Shown: positions 21,319 to 31,813 of the stretch, piece after piece
How positions within the stretch are numbered: the stretch's first letter is position 1
Layout of the letters: every line of letters starts with the position of its first letter
Source of the DNA: Microglena sp. YARC
Taxonomy: Eukaryota; Chlorophyta; Chlorophyceae; Chlamydomonadales; Chlamydomonadaceae
Assembly (NCBI GenBank): GCA_022414725.1
Contig: CM039466.1
Location: 12,242,255-12,306,254, forward strand
Length of the DNA stretch: 64,000 nt
Direction of reading: 5' to 3'
The notes under the pieces: generated by a model
What the model was told of the DNA's origin: nothing
The model's database searches: none
The model's input: only the letters and a program-made list of their open reading frames with translations
Made by a program: the position numbers and the translations under genes

Positions 21319-22318
21319 NNNNNNNNNNNNNNNNNNNNNNNNNNNNNNNNNNNNNNNNNNNNNNNNNNNNNNNNNNNNNNNNNNNNNNNNNNNNNNNNNN
21401 NNNNNNNNNNNNNNNNNNNNNNNNNNNNNNNNNNNNNNNNNNNNNNNNNNNNNNNNNNNNNNNNNNNNNNNNNNNNNNNNNNNNNNNNNNNNNNNNNNNN
21501 NNNNNNNNNNNNNNNNNNNNNNNNNNNNNNNNNNNNNNNNNNNNNNNNNNNNNNNNNNNNNNNNNNNNNNNNNNNNNNNNNNNNNNNNNNNNNNNNNNNN
21601 NNNNNNNNNNNNNNNNNNNNNNNNNNNNNNNNNNNNNNNNNNNNNNNNNNNNNNNNNNNNNNNNNNNNNNNNNNNNNNNNNNNNNNNNNNNNNNNNNNNN
21701 NNNNNNNNNNNNNNNNNNNNNNNNNNNNNNNNNNNNNNNNNNNNNNNNNNNNNNNNNNNNNNNNNNNNNNNNNNNNNNNNNNNNNNNNNNNNNNNNNNNN
21801 NNNNNNNNNNNNNNNNNNNNNNNNNNNNNNNNNNNNNNNNNNNNNNNNNNNNNNNNNNNNNNNNNNNNNNNNNNNNNNNNNNNNNNNNNNNNNNNNNNNN
21901 NNNNNNNNNNNNNNNNNNNNNNNNNNNNNNNNNNNNNNNNNNNNNNNNNNNNNNNNNNNNNNNNNNNNNNNNNNNNNNNNNNNNNNNNNNNNNNNNNNNN
22001 NNNNNNNNNNNNNNNNNNNNNNNNNNNNNNNNNNNNNNNNNNNNNNNNNNNNNNNNNNNNNNNNNNNNNNNNNNNNNNNNNNNNNNNNNNNNNNNNNNNN
22101 NNNNNNNNNNNNNNNNNNNNNNNNNNNNNNNNNNNNNNNNNNNNNNNNNNNNNNNNNNNNNNNNNNNNNNNNNNNNNNNNNNNNNNNNNNNNNNNNNNNN
22201 NNNNNNNNNNNNNNNNNNNNNNNNNNNNNNNNNNNNNNNNNNNNNNNNNNNNNNNNNNNNNNNNNNNNNNNNNNNNNNNNNNNNNNNNNNNNNNNNNNNN
22301 NNNNNNNNNNNNNNNNNN
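21319..22318. other. Assembly gap, 1000 N
   Basis: Exactly 1000 unknown bases, a conventional placeholder length. Open frames running through it are meaningless. Confidence 1.
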
Positions 22319-22665
22319 ATTACTATTCTTGTGCCCTATTAATGTAGTATGCCCTTTAAAATATAAATATATTGTGCCATCAGGCGGGAAGCTGATGATA
22401 TGGAGCATTGAGACCAACTTGTCCGAGCTGTCGATGATGACTTCGCTCAGGCTGGACTGTCGAATTGCCAGCACAAATTTTCATCATTTCCACCTTTGTT
22501 TGCTTTACAATATTAATAAATTGTGCCCTCATTAATGTATTATGCCCCAATATCAATATATTTGTGCCATCAGGCGAAGCTTTGATGATGCAGCAATGAG
22601 AGGCAGTTGTCTGAGGATGTCGATGATGGACCAGCGCCCAGGCTGAATTGTCGAAGGACATGGCT
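22319..22665 (+). repeat. Two tandem exon-like units beside the gap
   Basis: Two ~190-bp units share TTGTGCCATCAGGCG, then a block ending GTCGATGATG and CAGGCTG..TGTCG, with AT-rich linker between. Each looks like acceptor plus exon, but the frames are interrupted. I read them as duplicated exons with indels. Confidence 0.45.
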
Positions 22666-22689
22666 AAGTGCTCACTCCAAGGCAGCAGT

Positions 22690-24400
22690 GGCGGAGGGGG
22701 AGATGGCGGGCCTGCAGCTGCGGGTACAGGAGATGGAGCAACGCGGAGGTGGAGTGGCCAGGTCGGCTTTATGATGGAGAGAAGTGAGAGGAGGGGTGGT
22801 CAAGGAGGGAAGGACGGATGGGATGGGGGAGAGGAAGGAGCGGGCGGGGAGAGCGTGAGACGGAGGGAGGAGGGGGGATGGCGGCGGCATCCAGCAGCGG
22901 GTACAGGAAAAGGTAATTTCTGTAACGCCTGGTGGGGCGTGTGTTTAGGAGCCCGTCGTACGGCGCGTGGGGAGCAGTCTCCTTACCTCACTGGACAAGC
23001 GACCATCGCAGTTGACGACGACTGCCAACGCAATGAGCAACCGAAGCGGGGAGTTGAAAACCCCCGACTCTTCGTTCCAAAGTGATTTAGTCTACCATTA
23101 GACCAGATGTATAATCACTGAAAGAGGCTGGGGTACAGGATATGGAGCAACAAGGAGGTTGGAGTGGCAGTGCGGCTTATGAGGTGGGCGAGGAAGGTAG
23201 AGGGAAGGGTGGACAAGAAGGGAAGGGAGGGAGGTGGGACAAGAGTGTTGAAGAGGGGAGGGGAGGAGGGGGAGATGGCTGGCCTGGTTGCAGGGAGATG
23301 GAGGGAGGGAGCAGGAAGTGGCAGTCATCAGCTTATGATGGGCAGAAGGTGAGGAGGAGGGAGGGAGGATGGGCGGAAGGTGAGAGGAGAGAGAAGCCCG
23401 GAAGGAGGGAGGGGGGGGGGGGGGGGGGGAAGAGAGGGGAGGGAGGGAGAGGGCCCGTAACGGGGGCAGGAGTGGCAGTTGCATATGATTGGCGAGAAGC
23501 GTGAGCAGGGGTTGGACCAAGAGGGAAGGAGATGGGGGGAGGGATCAGGAGGGGGGGGAGGGGAGAAAGGGGAAGATGGCTGGCCTGGTTGCAGGATATG
23601 GAGGGAGGGAGCAGGATGGTAGTCCGCTTATGATGGGGCAGAAGGTGAACGAGGGAGGGGGTTGGACAGGGAGGAATGCGGAAGGAGGGAGGGGGGAGAG
23701 GGGAGACGGAGGGAGGAGGGGAAGATAGCGGGCTCTGCAGCAGCAGGGTGACAGGATATGGAGCAGCAGGAGCACGATGGGTGGGCAGTCGGCATATGAT
23801 TGCGGAGATTGGTGAGAGGAGGGGGGGGAGGGAGGGAGCCAGGAGTGCAGTCAGCATATCTGAAGGGGAGACCCGGTGCGCGGAGGGAGGGGCCCCAGCG
23901 GAGGGGGAAGGGACGGAGGGAGAGAGTGTGAGACGGAGGGGAGGAGGGGGAGATGGCGGGCCCATGCAGCAGCCGGGTAAGGGATATGGCAGCAACAGGA
24001 GATGGAGTGGCAGTCGCGCTTATGTATTGGGAAGAAGGTGAGGAGGGAGGGAGAGGAGGGGCTGGAGGGGGGCACGAGGGTCAGCAGAGTGGTAGTCCAG
24101 CACTATGATGGGAGAAGAAGGTGAATGGGAGGGAGGGAGGGGGCCCGGGAAAGGGAGGGTAGGTAAGAATAGAAGGGAGGGAGGGAAGGGAGCGAATAGA
24201 AGGAAAGGGAGAGAAGGGAGGAGAGAGGGAAGGGAGGGGGGAGAGGAGGAAGGGAGGGAGAGAAGGAAGGGAGGGAAGGGAAGGAGAGATAGAAGGGAGA
24301 GGAGGGAGGAATAGAAGGGAGAGGGGGAAGAGAGGGAAGGGAGAGAGAGAAGGGAGAGAGCGTGAGACGGAGGGGAGGGTACTATGGACTAGGCAGATTT
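22690..24400 (+). repeat. GGGAGG-rich tract with recurring coiled-coil-coding blocks
   Basis: A GA-rich array of about 1.7 kb. At least six times (about 22700, 22880, 23130, 23275, 23575, 23735, 23950) it contains a block of the form GAGATGGCGGGCCTGCAGC..GGGTACAGGAGATGGAGCA. The first can be read EGEMAGLQLRVQEMEQ. The blocks look like decayed copies of one short coiled-coil exon embedded in simple sequence. A SINE-1 copy interrupts it at 22908-23080. Confidence 0.55.
22908..23080 (-). mobile_element. SINE-1, copy 2
   Basis: The minus strand reads GAGTCGGGGGTTTTCAACTC (degraded B-box arm), then GTCGTCGTCAACTGCGATGG, CTTGTCCAGTGAGGTA, CGTACGACGGGCTCC and the tail hairpin ACGCCCCACCAGGCGT. It is close to the copy at 7440. 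Confidence 0.65.
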
Positions 24401-24439
24401 TGAAAGAAAACCGCATCGGCCAAACCCCACTCTACAATA

Positions 24440-24660
24440 CACCGGCATAAGTCAACTCAAACCAAACCTAACCAAACCAAACCTAACCAAACCTAACCAA
24501 ATCAAACCTAACCTAACCTAACCTAACCTTACCTAACCTAACCTAACCTAACCTAACCAAACCAACCTAACCAAACCTAACCTAACCTTACCTAACTTAA
24601 CTAACCAAACCGAACAGAACCTAACCAGATCCAACCAAGCCAAACTAAACCTAACACCAG
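24440..24660. repeat. CCTAA / AACCAAACCT array
   Basis: A pentanucleotide CCTAA run at about 24500-24560 within a longer AACCAAACCTAACC-type array. It precedes duplicated exon copies and is probably intronic. Confidence 0.9.
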
Positions 24661-24661
24661 G

Positions 24662-25053
24662 CACGTGCAAATGAAGCACGAGGTGATGTAGCAGCCACTC
24701 TTCAAGACACCTGCAGAAGCCAAATCAAACCAAGCCAAACAAAACAAAACAAATCTAGCAAAACAAAACCTAACACCTGGCACGTGCGGATGAAGCCCAA
24801 AGTGACGTGGCAGCCACTCGTAAAGCCCTTATTACCATGAGCAGCTGCACAGTCCGTACCGAACTCTGCATTACACCCGCATAAACCAAACCAAACCAAA
24901 CCAAACCAATCACCAGGCACGAGCGGACGAAGCCCAAAGTGACACGGCAGCCACTCGCGAGGCCCTCATTGCCATGAGCAGCTGCACAGTCCGTACCGCA
25001 CTCTGCATTACACCCGCATAAACCAAATCAAATATAACCAAACCAATCACCAG
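24662..25053 (+). repeat. Three tandem upstream copies of a coiled-coil exon
   Basis: Copies starting near 24662, 24781 and 24917 each follow CACC(A/T)G and read GCACG(T/A)GC(A/G).. as ARADEAQSD-type sequence. They match the first ~70 bases of the exon at 25054. The middle two continue to AMSSCTVRT and then a stop. They are separated by AACCAAACC repeats. They are likely duplicated exons, some probably not used. Confidence 0.55.
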
Positions 25054-25311
25054 GCACGAGCGGACGAAGCCCAAAGTGACACGGCAGCCACTCGCGAGGC
25101 CCTCATTGCCATGAGCAGCAGCAACAACACATTGGAAGCCGACTTGGCGGCAGTCAAAGCAGAGCTGGAGAAGTCCCAGGCATCGCTACAAATCTTGGGA
25201 ACGCACTGTAGGGAGCTGGAGGCAACATCGGCTGCTCTCACTGCAGCGGCAGAAGTAGGATCTAGGGTGGCAGCTGGTGGTGAGGGGACAGGGGCGAAGG
25301 AGAACGCGCAG
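25054..25311 (+). CDS. Coiled-coil exon (86 codons)
   Basis: An internal exon of 258 bases, phase 0 at both ends, with acceptor CAATCACCAG and donor GCGCAG/GTAGGA. It encodes ARADEAQSDTAATREALIAM, then NTLEADLAAVKAELEKSQAS, then a helix ending GAKENAQ. It has a strong heptad pattern of Leu/Ala with Glu/Lys. Four partial copies of its 3' half follow (25430-26201) and three of its 5' part precede. No family is recognisable from the coiled coil. Context suggests it is part of the gene ending at 26883. Confidence 0.6.
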
Positions 25312-25429
25312 GTAGGAGGGGAAGAGCGAGAGAGGGAGGGGAGGGGAAGAGTGGGAGGTTTTGTTGTATCTGTGCATGTGTTGAGTTGTGTTGTATTGCA
25401 TGTTTTGTGTTTTGTGCGTTTTATTTTGA

Positions 25430-26201
25430 TAGTGGCGGCTGGTGGGGGGGGACAGGGGCACAGGAGAACGCACAGGTAGGAGGGGAGAGCGGGAGGGGGA
25501 GGGAGCTGGAGGGGAGGGGAAGAATGGGAGGTTTTTTTGTATGTGTTGTGTTGTGTTGCATGTTATGTGTTTTGTGCGTTTTATCTTGATGGTGCGGCTG
25601 GTGGGGGGTGTGGACAGGGGCACAGGAGAACGCACAGGTAGGAGGGGCTGAGAGCGGGGAGGGGGAGGGGAGCTGGAGGGGAGGGAAGAATGGGAGGTTT
25701 TGTTGCATGTGTTGAGTTGTGTTGTGTTGCATGTGTTGTGGTGTGTGCGTGTTTGCTTGGTGGCGGCAGCTGGGGGTGAGGACGTGGGGACAGCTCCAGA
25801 CATTGGGTACAACCGGTAGGAAGCTGGAGGCAACCTCGGCGGGTCTGACTGCCGCGGCAGAAGTGGGCTCCAGGGTTGCGGCTGGTGGGAAGGGGACAGG
25901 GGCGAAGGAGAATGCGCAGGTAGGAGGGGAAGCGCGGGAGAGAGAGGGGAGCAGGAGGGGAAGGGGAGGGGAAGAGTGGGAGGTTCTGCTGCGTTTTTGT
26001 TGTATGTGTGTGTGTGTGTGTGTGGGGGGGGGGGGGGGGTATTTGCTTGGTGGTGGTGGCTGGGGGTGAGGATGTGGGGACAGCTACAGAAATCGGGAAC
26101 ACACTGTGGGGAGCTGGAGGCAACCTCGGCGGGTGCGGCTGCAGAAGTGGGCTCAAGGGTGGCAGCTGGTGGTGAGGGGACGAAGGAGAACGCACAGCCT
26201 C
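25430..26201 (+). repeat. Partial downstream duplicates of the coiled-coil exon
   Basis: Units ending in GGGGACAGGGGC..GAGAACGC(A/G)CAG then GTAGGAGG occur at about 25440-25477, 25590-25639, 25765-25920 and 26060-26201. The last two also retain GAGCTGGAGGCAACCTCGGC. The last lacks the GT donor. They are separated by TGTTGTGTTGCATG-type intron sequence that is itself repeated. Confidence 0.65.
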
Positions 26202-26394
26202 CTCAAGGCCCAACCACCTTGCCTACCCAGTCTGACTGCCCACTCCATCCAATCTACCAAAACTGATCCCAAACTATCTCCCCACCCATTACCAACCACC
26301 CCCAACCCTTACCCTTACCCCTACCACTACTAACCACCCTTTACCCATACCCCTACCAACCACCCCTCTCCACCCCTGCCCACCCCTTGCACAG

Positions 26395-26883
26395 AGACGC
26401 TCTCTATCCGGGAGAACATCCAATCCCATCCCAGCCGCCGGCACAAGCCCCCTCTCTGCCCCTCCACCCAGCCTCCCCCCGGGGACCGGCGAGCGCTCCC
26501 GCCGCACAAGCGAGGGTGTTGAGAAGGGAGGGGCTGCAGCCACCTCCACCACGGCCCCACCAAGAGGCTCCCCACCCACCGCTCCTGGCCCCCAGCAGGA
26601 TGCGGCAGGCCCACGAAACGACGCCAGCCGCCAGTCGTACGACATGGATGACGTCATTGCCATCCTTGACACTCTAGATGATGCAAGAGGAACCAGACAG
26701 GGGAATCGCCCTCCTGGCCCTGGCCAAGGGGCCCTGTCTAGGGACCCGCCCAACAAGGCGACCCCCCCACGGGGTGCCAGTGGGAGGGGGGCAGGGGGCA
26801 GGGGGGCTGCGCCCTCAGGGCCCTCAGGGGGGCGGGGCAGGGGCACTGGCTCGGGTCTCTACCCACAACAAGCACGCCACTAA
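26395..26883 (+). CDS. Terminal exon of a coiled-coil / Gly-Pro-Arg-rich protein
   Basis: Follows acceptor CCCTTGCACAG and stays open for 162 codons to TAA at 26881-26883, in the phase left by the 25054-type exons. The first ~95 residues are Ser/Pro/Thr-rich. A short acidic helix YDMDDVIAILDTLDDARG follows, and the C-terminus is an RGG-like low-complexity tail (RGAGGRGAAPSGPSGG) ending QQARH. RGG-like tails often bind RNA, but no domain is identified. The joining exon is uncertain because the nearest upstream copy (to 26201) lacks a clear donor. Confidence 0.55.
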   Translation, partial: RRSLSGRTSNPIPAAGTSPLSAPPPSLPPGTGERSRRTSEGVEKGGAAATSTTAPPRGSPPTAPGPQQDAAGPRNDASRQSYDMDDVIAILDTLDDARGTRQGNRPPGPGQGALSRDPPNKATPPRGASGRGAGGRGAAPSGPSGGRGRGTGSGLYPQQARH

Positions 26884-26934
26884 GGAAATTGGAAATTGGA
26901 AATTCATACGCTCTGCCACGGGGCGTGAAAAGTA

Positions 26935-27135
26935 ATGATAACGCCTGGTGGGGCGTGGTTTTAAGGGAGCCCTGTCTTACAGCAGTAGAGAAAGGGCTGC
27001 TACTTTACCTGGACAGTTCTACCATGGGGGGTTGACAGCGACCGCGAACATAAAAGCGCACCTGTAGGGATTCGAAACCAGCACCTCCAGTCCAGCGAAA
27101 GCATCAACCATTGAACCATTCGACAAACCTGGATA
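26935..27135 (-). mobile_element. SINE-1, copy 3 (best tRNA-like head)
   Basis: On the minus strand the head has an A-box-like TGGTTCAATGG (about 27108-27118) and a B-box-like GGTTTCGAATCC (about 27070-27081, one extra T). The body follows with CGGTCGCTGTCAACC and GACAGGGCTCCCTTAAAACC, and the tail hairpin is CACGCCCCACCAGGCG then TTATCATTAC. This is the order of a tRNA-derived SINE. The head does not fold into a full tRNA. Confidence 0.7.
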
Positions 27136-27334
27136 CGAGGCGTGAGGTTGAAGGAACCCTCCCGTTCGCATGCACCGCACATACTGGAGAATGGCTACTA
27201 TGTTTGGTTTTTGGTTTCGCAGACCGCTACTGCGCCTGAGCAAGGACTACCCCGCGACAACACGGAGGGAAATTCTCTACCTCTTCTAAGGCGGCAGGTC
27301 TGCCACTAAGGAATATCTGCATGCGGTTCAAATA

Positions 27335-27560
27335 ACGCCTAATTGTACAATTGCTTATAATCTCACAAGAGTCGCTAGTCACTATAGGGCCAATGGTGCA
27401 AGTGTGATTTGGTCGTGGGTTGGCATTTCCATACGTGTTGCAGTGTGTTGTTTTCATATTGCGCCGAATTGTACAAGTGCTTATATTATCAGGAGAGTCA
27501 CTTGTCAGTATAGGGCCAGTCGTGCAAGTTTGATTTTGGTTGTGGGTTGGCATTTCCCGC
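27335..27560. repeat. Two-copy ~122-bp tandem repeat
   Basis: AATTGTACAA..TGCTTAT..ATAGGGCCA and GTGGGTTGGCATTTCC occur at 27341-27432 and again at 27468-27557. Confidence 0.75.
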
Positions 27561-27734
27561 CGACCTAAGGGTGTCTACCACCTTGCCTATGTAGGAGTAC
27601 CTCCGCCGATCACATCGATAAAATCCTTGAGTCTAGGGCTAGAGCACGGAGACCCAACCTTTGAGGCGAAAATCCTTTATTTAATTATTTACAATATAAA
27701 TGTGAAAATATCTGCATATCACGAATTACGGGCT

Positions 27735-27855
27735 CCCATTGGTAAAACGTTTGTTTGGGGTTCAATTCATCGATGCCTTTTCGTGTTAAGCCCCTGTTGT
27801 CACGGTTGGGCAAGTCCGTTTAGCCTATTTGGCGTACCCCTGGACTGTAACAACA
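27735..27855 (+). mobile_element. SINE-2, copy 1
   Basis: GTTTGTTTGGGGTTCAATTC, then TGCCTTTTCGTGTTAAGCCC, then CACGGTTGGGCAAGTCC, ending CCCCTGGACTGTAACAACATAC. Copies: 28080 (-), 31000 (+), 38212 (-), 47775 (-). The R1 elements carry the end motif. Confidence 0.7.
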
Positions 27856-28079
27856 TACACGAGTATATATCTGCTCTTGGTTGAGGTTTTGTTTTTAGTT
27901 GTGAAAGGACTTTCACCCCAGAACGTGGGACTCCCGACACAAACCAGCGACACCGAGGATTCTGTTTGAGGGGTGTACCCGCTCTGTGTGGTGCATCCTT
28001 TCTTTCTTGATGAGACTAGACCTTGGACTTGGTTGCCATGGTGCTACGGCTATGGTACCATGGTGCTGTATGTATGTAT

Positions 28080-28198
28080 GTATGATACAGTCCAGGGGTA
28101 GGCCAAATAGGCTTAAGGGACTTGCCCAACCGTATAGGAAGGGCTTGAAAAGAAAAAGCACTGCTGAACTGAACTGCAAACAATCATTTCACCGACGG
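28080..28198 (-). mobile_element. SINE-2, copy 2
   Basis: The reverse complement runs from GTCGGTGAAATGATTGTTTG through TGCTTTTTCTTTTCAAGCCC and CGGTTGGGCAAGTCCC to CCCCTGGACTGTATC. It is followed by a short (CATA)n tail at 28069-28083. Confidence 0.75.
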
Positions 28199-28199
28199 G

Positions 28200-29058
28200 G
28201 GGGCTGACTTCGTGCTACAGTGATAATTTAATTCTACAATATTATTTAATCATCATCTCAGCTAGTCAGCTGGGATGATAATTTAATTGTGCTATTATCA
28301 TCGCATTTTTTATAAATTGAATTAAGTCTTTCCATCCTTCAAAGGAATCAGGATTCATGACCAGCTTCATACTGGAGTTTTTATCCACCAATTCAGGTTC
28401 AATGCTCATTTTCTCAAAAAATATTTTTCTATCCTTAGCGTATAAGTTCTACATAAAGGCACTGGTTCCCTACCAGTGGTGTATGAGGGAAGGGGATTTC
28501 CATTCCCTAACTTAAGTAGAGGGTGTAAAGGAAATTGTGATAGTTCAGGGGCTCTACCTTCCCTAACTTCGATACAGGGTTATGGTAAAGGTTTGTGGAG
28601 GAAAAACCCGAGGAAACATAGCATCTTTCTTGTTACACCAATGAACGATTTAACGATTTACCTTCAATATCAATTATTTATCGTCTACCGGGTATTATAT
28701 GTGTGTGTGATTGGGGGTGGGGGGGTGGGGGGTGCTATTAAATTGGGGTACTGATTAATTTGCCTGCTTACTATGCCGCTCTCGTCTCGAGGGATGCATG
28801 TTTCAGGTCTGCCTTATACATACATCATATGTATTTCGTTGTAGTTATGCTGGAGTGACTGTGCCGATCACATCGTCAAAATCATTGAGTCTAAAGCTCG
28901 CGCTCGAAGGCCCACCAGGGTACTTCAGGAGGACCCCAGCTCTGCTGTCTGAGACGCAACCAATTGTATAGCCTGCGTCCTGTGACACAACAGACTCTTC
29001 GACGTTGCGTCTGCGACAGAGGTCGCAGCGTCCTGAACAACCCTGAACCCAAGTTGTT
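28200..29058. other. No gene recognised
   Basis: AT-rich at first, then a block near 28861-28915 (GCCGATCACATCG..AAATC) that repeats sequence at 27598-27625. A CAGGGTACTTC stub of the MITE end lies at 28918. No coding signal. Confidence 0.5.
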
Positions 29059-29070
29059 TAGACATGTAAC

Positions 29071-30250
29071 CTAACCTTACACAAGGTATCACCTCTAACC
29101 TTCCCACTAGCTGCCACCTTGGCCAACACCCTCTTAAAGGGATTTATGCAACCACCTGGGCTGATAACACTCCCCACCAACTTCCTCATGCAAGTAACAA
29201 ATTTTGGACCTCAACCCTTATCCAACATAAAACTAAATTCCACATCCTTAAAGCCCGCTGGGGTAGACTGTGGAACCGTAAACTTGCATTCCGCTGGAAA
29301 CTCCCTTATATTACGAGCACTCACCCACCCACGAACTCCCTATGCCCCATCTGCCACACCTGTGAGGACGGAGCGGGCCACATCCTGGCGGGCTGCACAC
29401 ACCGGACTTTCAAGGGGCTCTATATCAAGAGACATGACGCCGCAGTGCGACTCATCCACAAGGCCATTTGCACCGGAGCCCTGGGATCCCACAGAATGAT
29501 CATGGACGCTGGCAAGGAAGAGGACCTCCCCAGAGGGGTCCTGGGCAAACGTCTCCCTGACTGGCTACGCCCCTCCACTATTACTGTGGAGGACTGGAAG
29601 AGAATGAGACCTGACCTCGCTGTCCTACCTGACATAGACTCTCCTACCTGTATGGCTGATAAAGAACTCTGGGTTCTTGAGCTTGGATACTGCTCTGATA
29701 CCAACCATGCTACTAAGTTTATCACTAAACACGCCCAGCATGTTGAATTAGTAAATGGCCTTAGATCGGCTGGATACCTCGTTCACTACGAAGTTATCAC
29801 CGTTGGAACAACTGGTACTATTCCAACCTCTTTTTTGACTTCTATGACCACACTTGGACTTAAGAGACCGTGTGCCCTTAAACTGGCGGACACAGTCCAC
29901 TCCCACCCCATCACTAGCTTTCAGAGTATTTTACAGTGCAGACGTTTTATGGAAGCACACCCCGGGTCGATACCCGGGGACTAGCACACAGACCGTGCCC
30001 CCCCTCAGGTTTTGTCTTGCCAGCTGCATTGTGCTGGTGCTTCCCAACCGGGGTGAAAAAACCCCGTATTAAGCTGCACCGGCATGATGTGGCCACGATG
30101 CCTGCCGGTCAGGCATCGGTGGTGATTCTTTTTACTGAGGTGGCCCTACGGTGACTATAGCTAGCTCCGGCTTACGCTATGGTGTCCTTAACTTCACGTC
30201 CTGTGAGTAACGGTATTACACGGATGTAACAATTTCAATTTCAATTTCAA
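29071..30250 (+). mobile_element. Non-LTR retrotransposon, 5'-truncated copy
   Basis: A 1180-bp copy of the 3' end of the element at 327-6217. It is flanked by a perfect 12-bp duplication TAGACATGTAAC (29059-29070, 30251-30262) and ends in the TTTCAA-type tail. This is the signature of target-primed reverse transcription with 5' truncation. The body is very similar to copy 1, so insertion is comparatively recent. Confidence 0.92.
29073..29984 (+). CDS. Retroelement C-terminal fragment: CCHC knuckle and restriction-like endonuclease
   Basis: The frame is open from the truncation point to TAG at 29982-29984, with no internal start required. It contains the same C-x2-C-x8-H-x4-C knuckle and the RPDLAVLPDI / LWVLELGYCSD block as the frame 617-1786. 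The stop used by copy 1 (TGA after SILQ) is TGC here, adding about 17 residues. It lacks RNase H and reverse transcriptase, so it cannot be functional alone. The intact frame and mostly synonymous or conservative differences from copy 1 suggest recent activity of the family. Confidence 0.8.
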   Translation, partial: NLTQGITSNLPTSCHLGQHPLKGIYATTWADNTPHQLPHASNKFWTSTLIQHKTKFHILKARWGRLWNRKLAFRWKLPYITSTHPPTNSLCPICHTCEDGAGHILAGCTHRTFKGLYIKRHDAAVRLIHKAICTGALGSHRMIMDAGKEEDLPRGVLGKRLPDWLRPSTITVEDWKRMRPDLAVLPDIDSPTCMADKELWVLELGYCSDTNHATKFITKHAQHVELVNGLRSAGYLVHYEVITVGTTGTIPTSFLTSMTTLGLKRPCALKLADTVHSHPITSFQSILQCRRFMEAHPGSIPGD

Positions 30251-30425
30251 TAGACATGTAACAAACCATAACACGGTACCCTTGGGATATATAAATATAT
30301 TAATATGATTGGAATAGTAATAACTGTTTAAAAGATCCGGGAGACATTAAGAAGTAAATAGTATTGTAAAGCTTTGGACTTCCCCTTTCACATTATCCAA
30401 TAGAACTAACAACCCGGAGACCCAC

Positions 30426-30612
30426 CAGGGTACTTCAAATGGCCAAATTGGCCAGCGCTTTAGCGCACTTGAAAACAAAAAAACTGCGCTTTGTAGTGCA
30501 AAAAGCGCAAAAATTGCTTGCTGCGCCCACAGGGTGTTGCAAAAAACTGCGCTTAAAGCGCAGAGGGGGTCAAAAAGACAGCGCTCAAAAGCGCGCGCTT
30601 TGAATTACCCTG
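30426..30612. mobile_element. hAT-like MITE family M, copy 3
   Basis: 187 bp, with ends CAGGGTACTTCAAA / TTTGAATTACCCTG and a perfect 8-bp duplication AGACCCAC (30418-30425, 30613-30620). It is the cleanest copy for defining the family. Confidence 0.95.
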
Positions 30613-30620
30613 AGACCCAC

Positions 30621-30999
30621 CCTTCGAAGTGAAAATCCTTCTTGTGAAAAAATCAAAACTGGAGGAGATCGATGGGTCCCTGGGTTATTCTGAGGGACTT
30701 CAAAATCTGCGTCGTGTGTTGTAAGCGGTGGCTGGCGGTGGCCATACAACGTACAGCCATCGCTTACGTAACGTAACGTTACTCCAATTTTTGGGGTCGG
30801 TCCAATCCGGGCGCCTCACTCCCTGAGTCTGATCCACGACTCCCTCTCTCATTCTCTTTCCAACGGGTGTACCCACCGAACTGTGCTTCCAAGCTTATCA
30901 GCATTGTCCGTCATCAGAGGGACCCAACCAGATGGAATACCAATATCAGCTCTATCCGGGCCGTAGCCACCCTTTCCATCTCACCCACAGTGCTTTTTC
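30621..30999. other. No gene recognised
   Basis: Unique-looking sequence with a short GTAACGTAACGTTAC palindrome near 30766. No coding signal. Confidence 0.5.
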
Positions 31000-31105
31000 A
31001 GTGTTTTTAGTTCCTTTTCATAGTTTTTTCTGTCTAAAGCCTTTTAAACACGGTTGGGCAAGTCCCTTTAGCCTATTTAGCCTACCCCTGGACTGTCACA
31101 ACATA
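31000..31105 (+). mobile_element. SINE-2, copy 3
   Basis: Body degraded; the 3' part ACGGTTGGGCAAGTCCCTTT through CCCCTGGACTGTCACAACATAAC is well kept. Confidence 0.65.
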
Positions 31106-31323
31106 ACAGAACAACATTACACCTACAGAAATGTCCAAGCCTACCTCAAGAGAGCACGGAATACCGTACTTACCACCAGGGCGTACCATCCCGCACCCCA
31201 CACCCCTGCCAACGAGCCCATGTCAGAGGCCCCTGTATCATGTGGTGCTCACTATGAAGTGGTAGCGGTTAGAGGAGGGTGTAAGCGGTCGATCCCTCAA
31301 ATCTGGTGAAATGCTGGGGACGA

Positions 31324-31690
31324 CCCCCCCCCCCCCCCCTCTGTACTAAAGTTGGGGGGGGCGAGAAGAATTCTGACCTGCGTTGATTTTGACCGGTTTA
31401 GAGCAAAGGGTACCCGAGGCAGCTCCTAATTTCAACCGGCGTATTGGTTGCGCGCTGTACTCATCAGACTGCTATTGCCTACCTGGACTTGGGGGGGGGG
31501 GGGGGGGGGGGGTATTTGAGGGAGGTGTAATGAGTGACCAGGCATCACAATGCCAGCCAACAGCTTGGCAAACCAGATACTCTCGCAGCGCGTGGCAGGG
31601 GGTTTGAAACTCAGTTTGAAAATTCGATGGCGCAGGCGCTGGAGCAGGCGCAGGGGGGGGGGGGGGGGGAGATATTCGCAACCTCGCAAC
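31324..31690. repeat. Poly-C and poly-G runs
   Basis: C run at 31325-31340, G runs at 31491-31512 and 31650-31670, with a GCGCAGGCGCTGGAGCAGGC block between. Frames here encode poly-Pro/poly-Gly and were not accepted. Confidence 0.85.
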
Positions 31691-31813
31691 TTGAAAAGTA
31701 GCAGCTCGCAGTCTCTTTATAGCGGTTTTCATTTATGCTGTCAGTAGTCCGAATGTAGCTGTGTAGCTGTGTAGCTGTTTACGCCGGGTAGCCGGCGCCA
31801 AAACCAGTCAAAT

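Noticed and set aside
21077..22535. Long frames through N on both strands
   Set aside because: They exist only because N has no stop codons.
24440..24660. Telomere
   Set aside because: Internal, short, mixed with AACCAAACC variants and followed by exon-like sequence.
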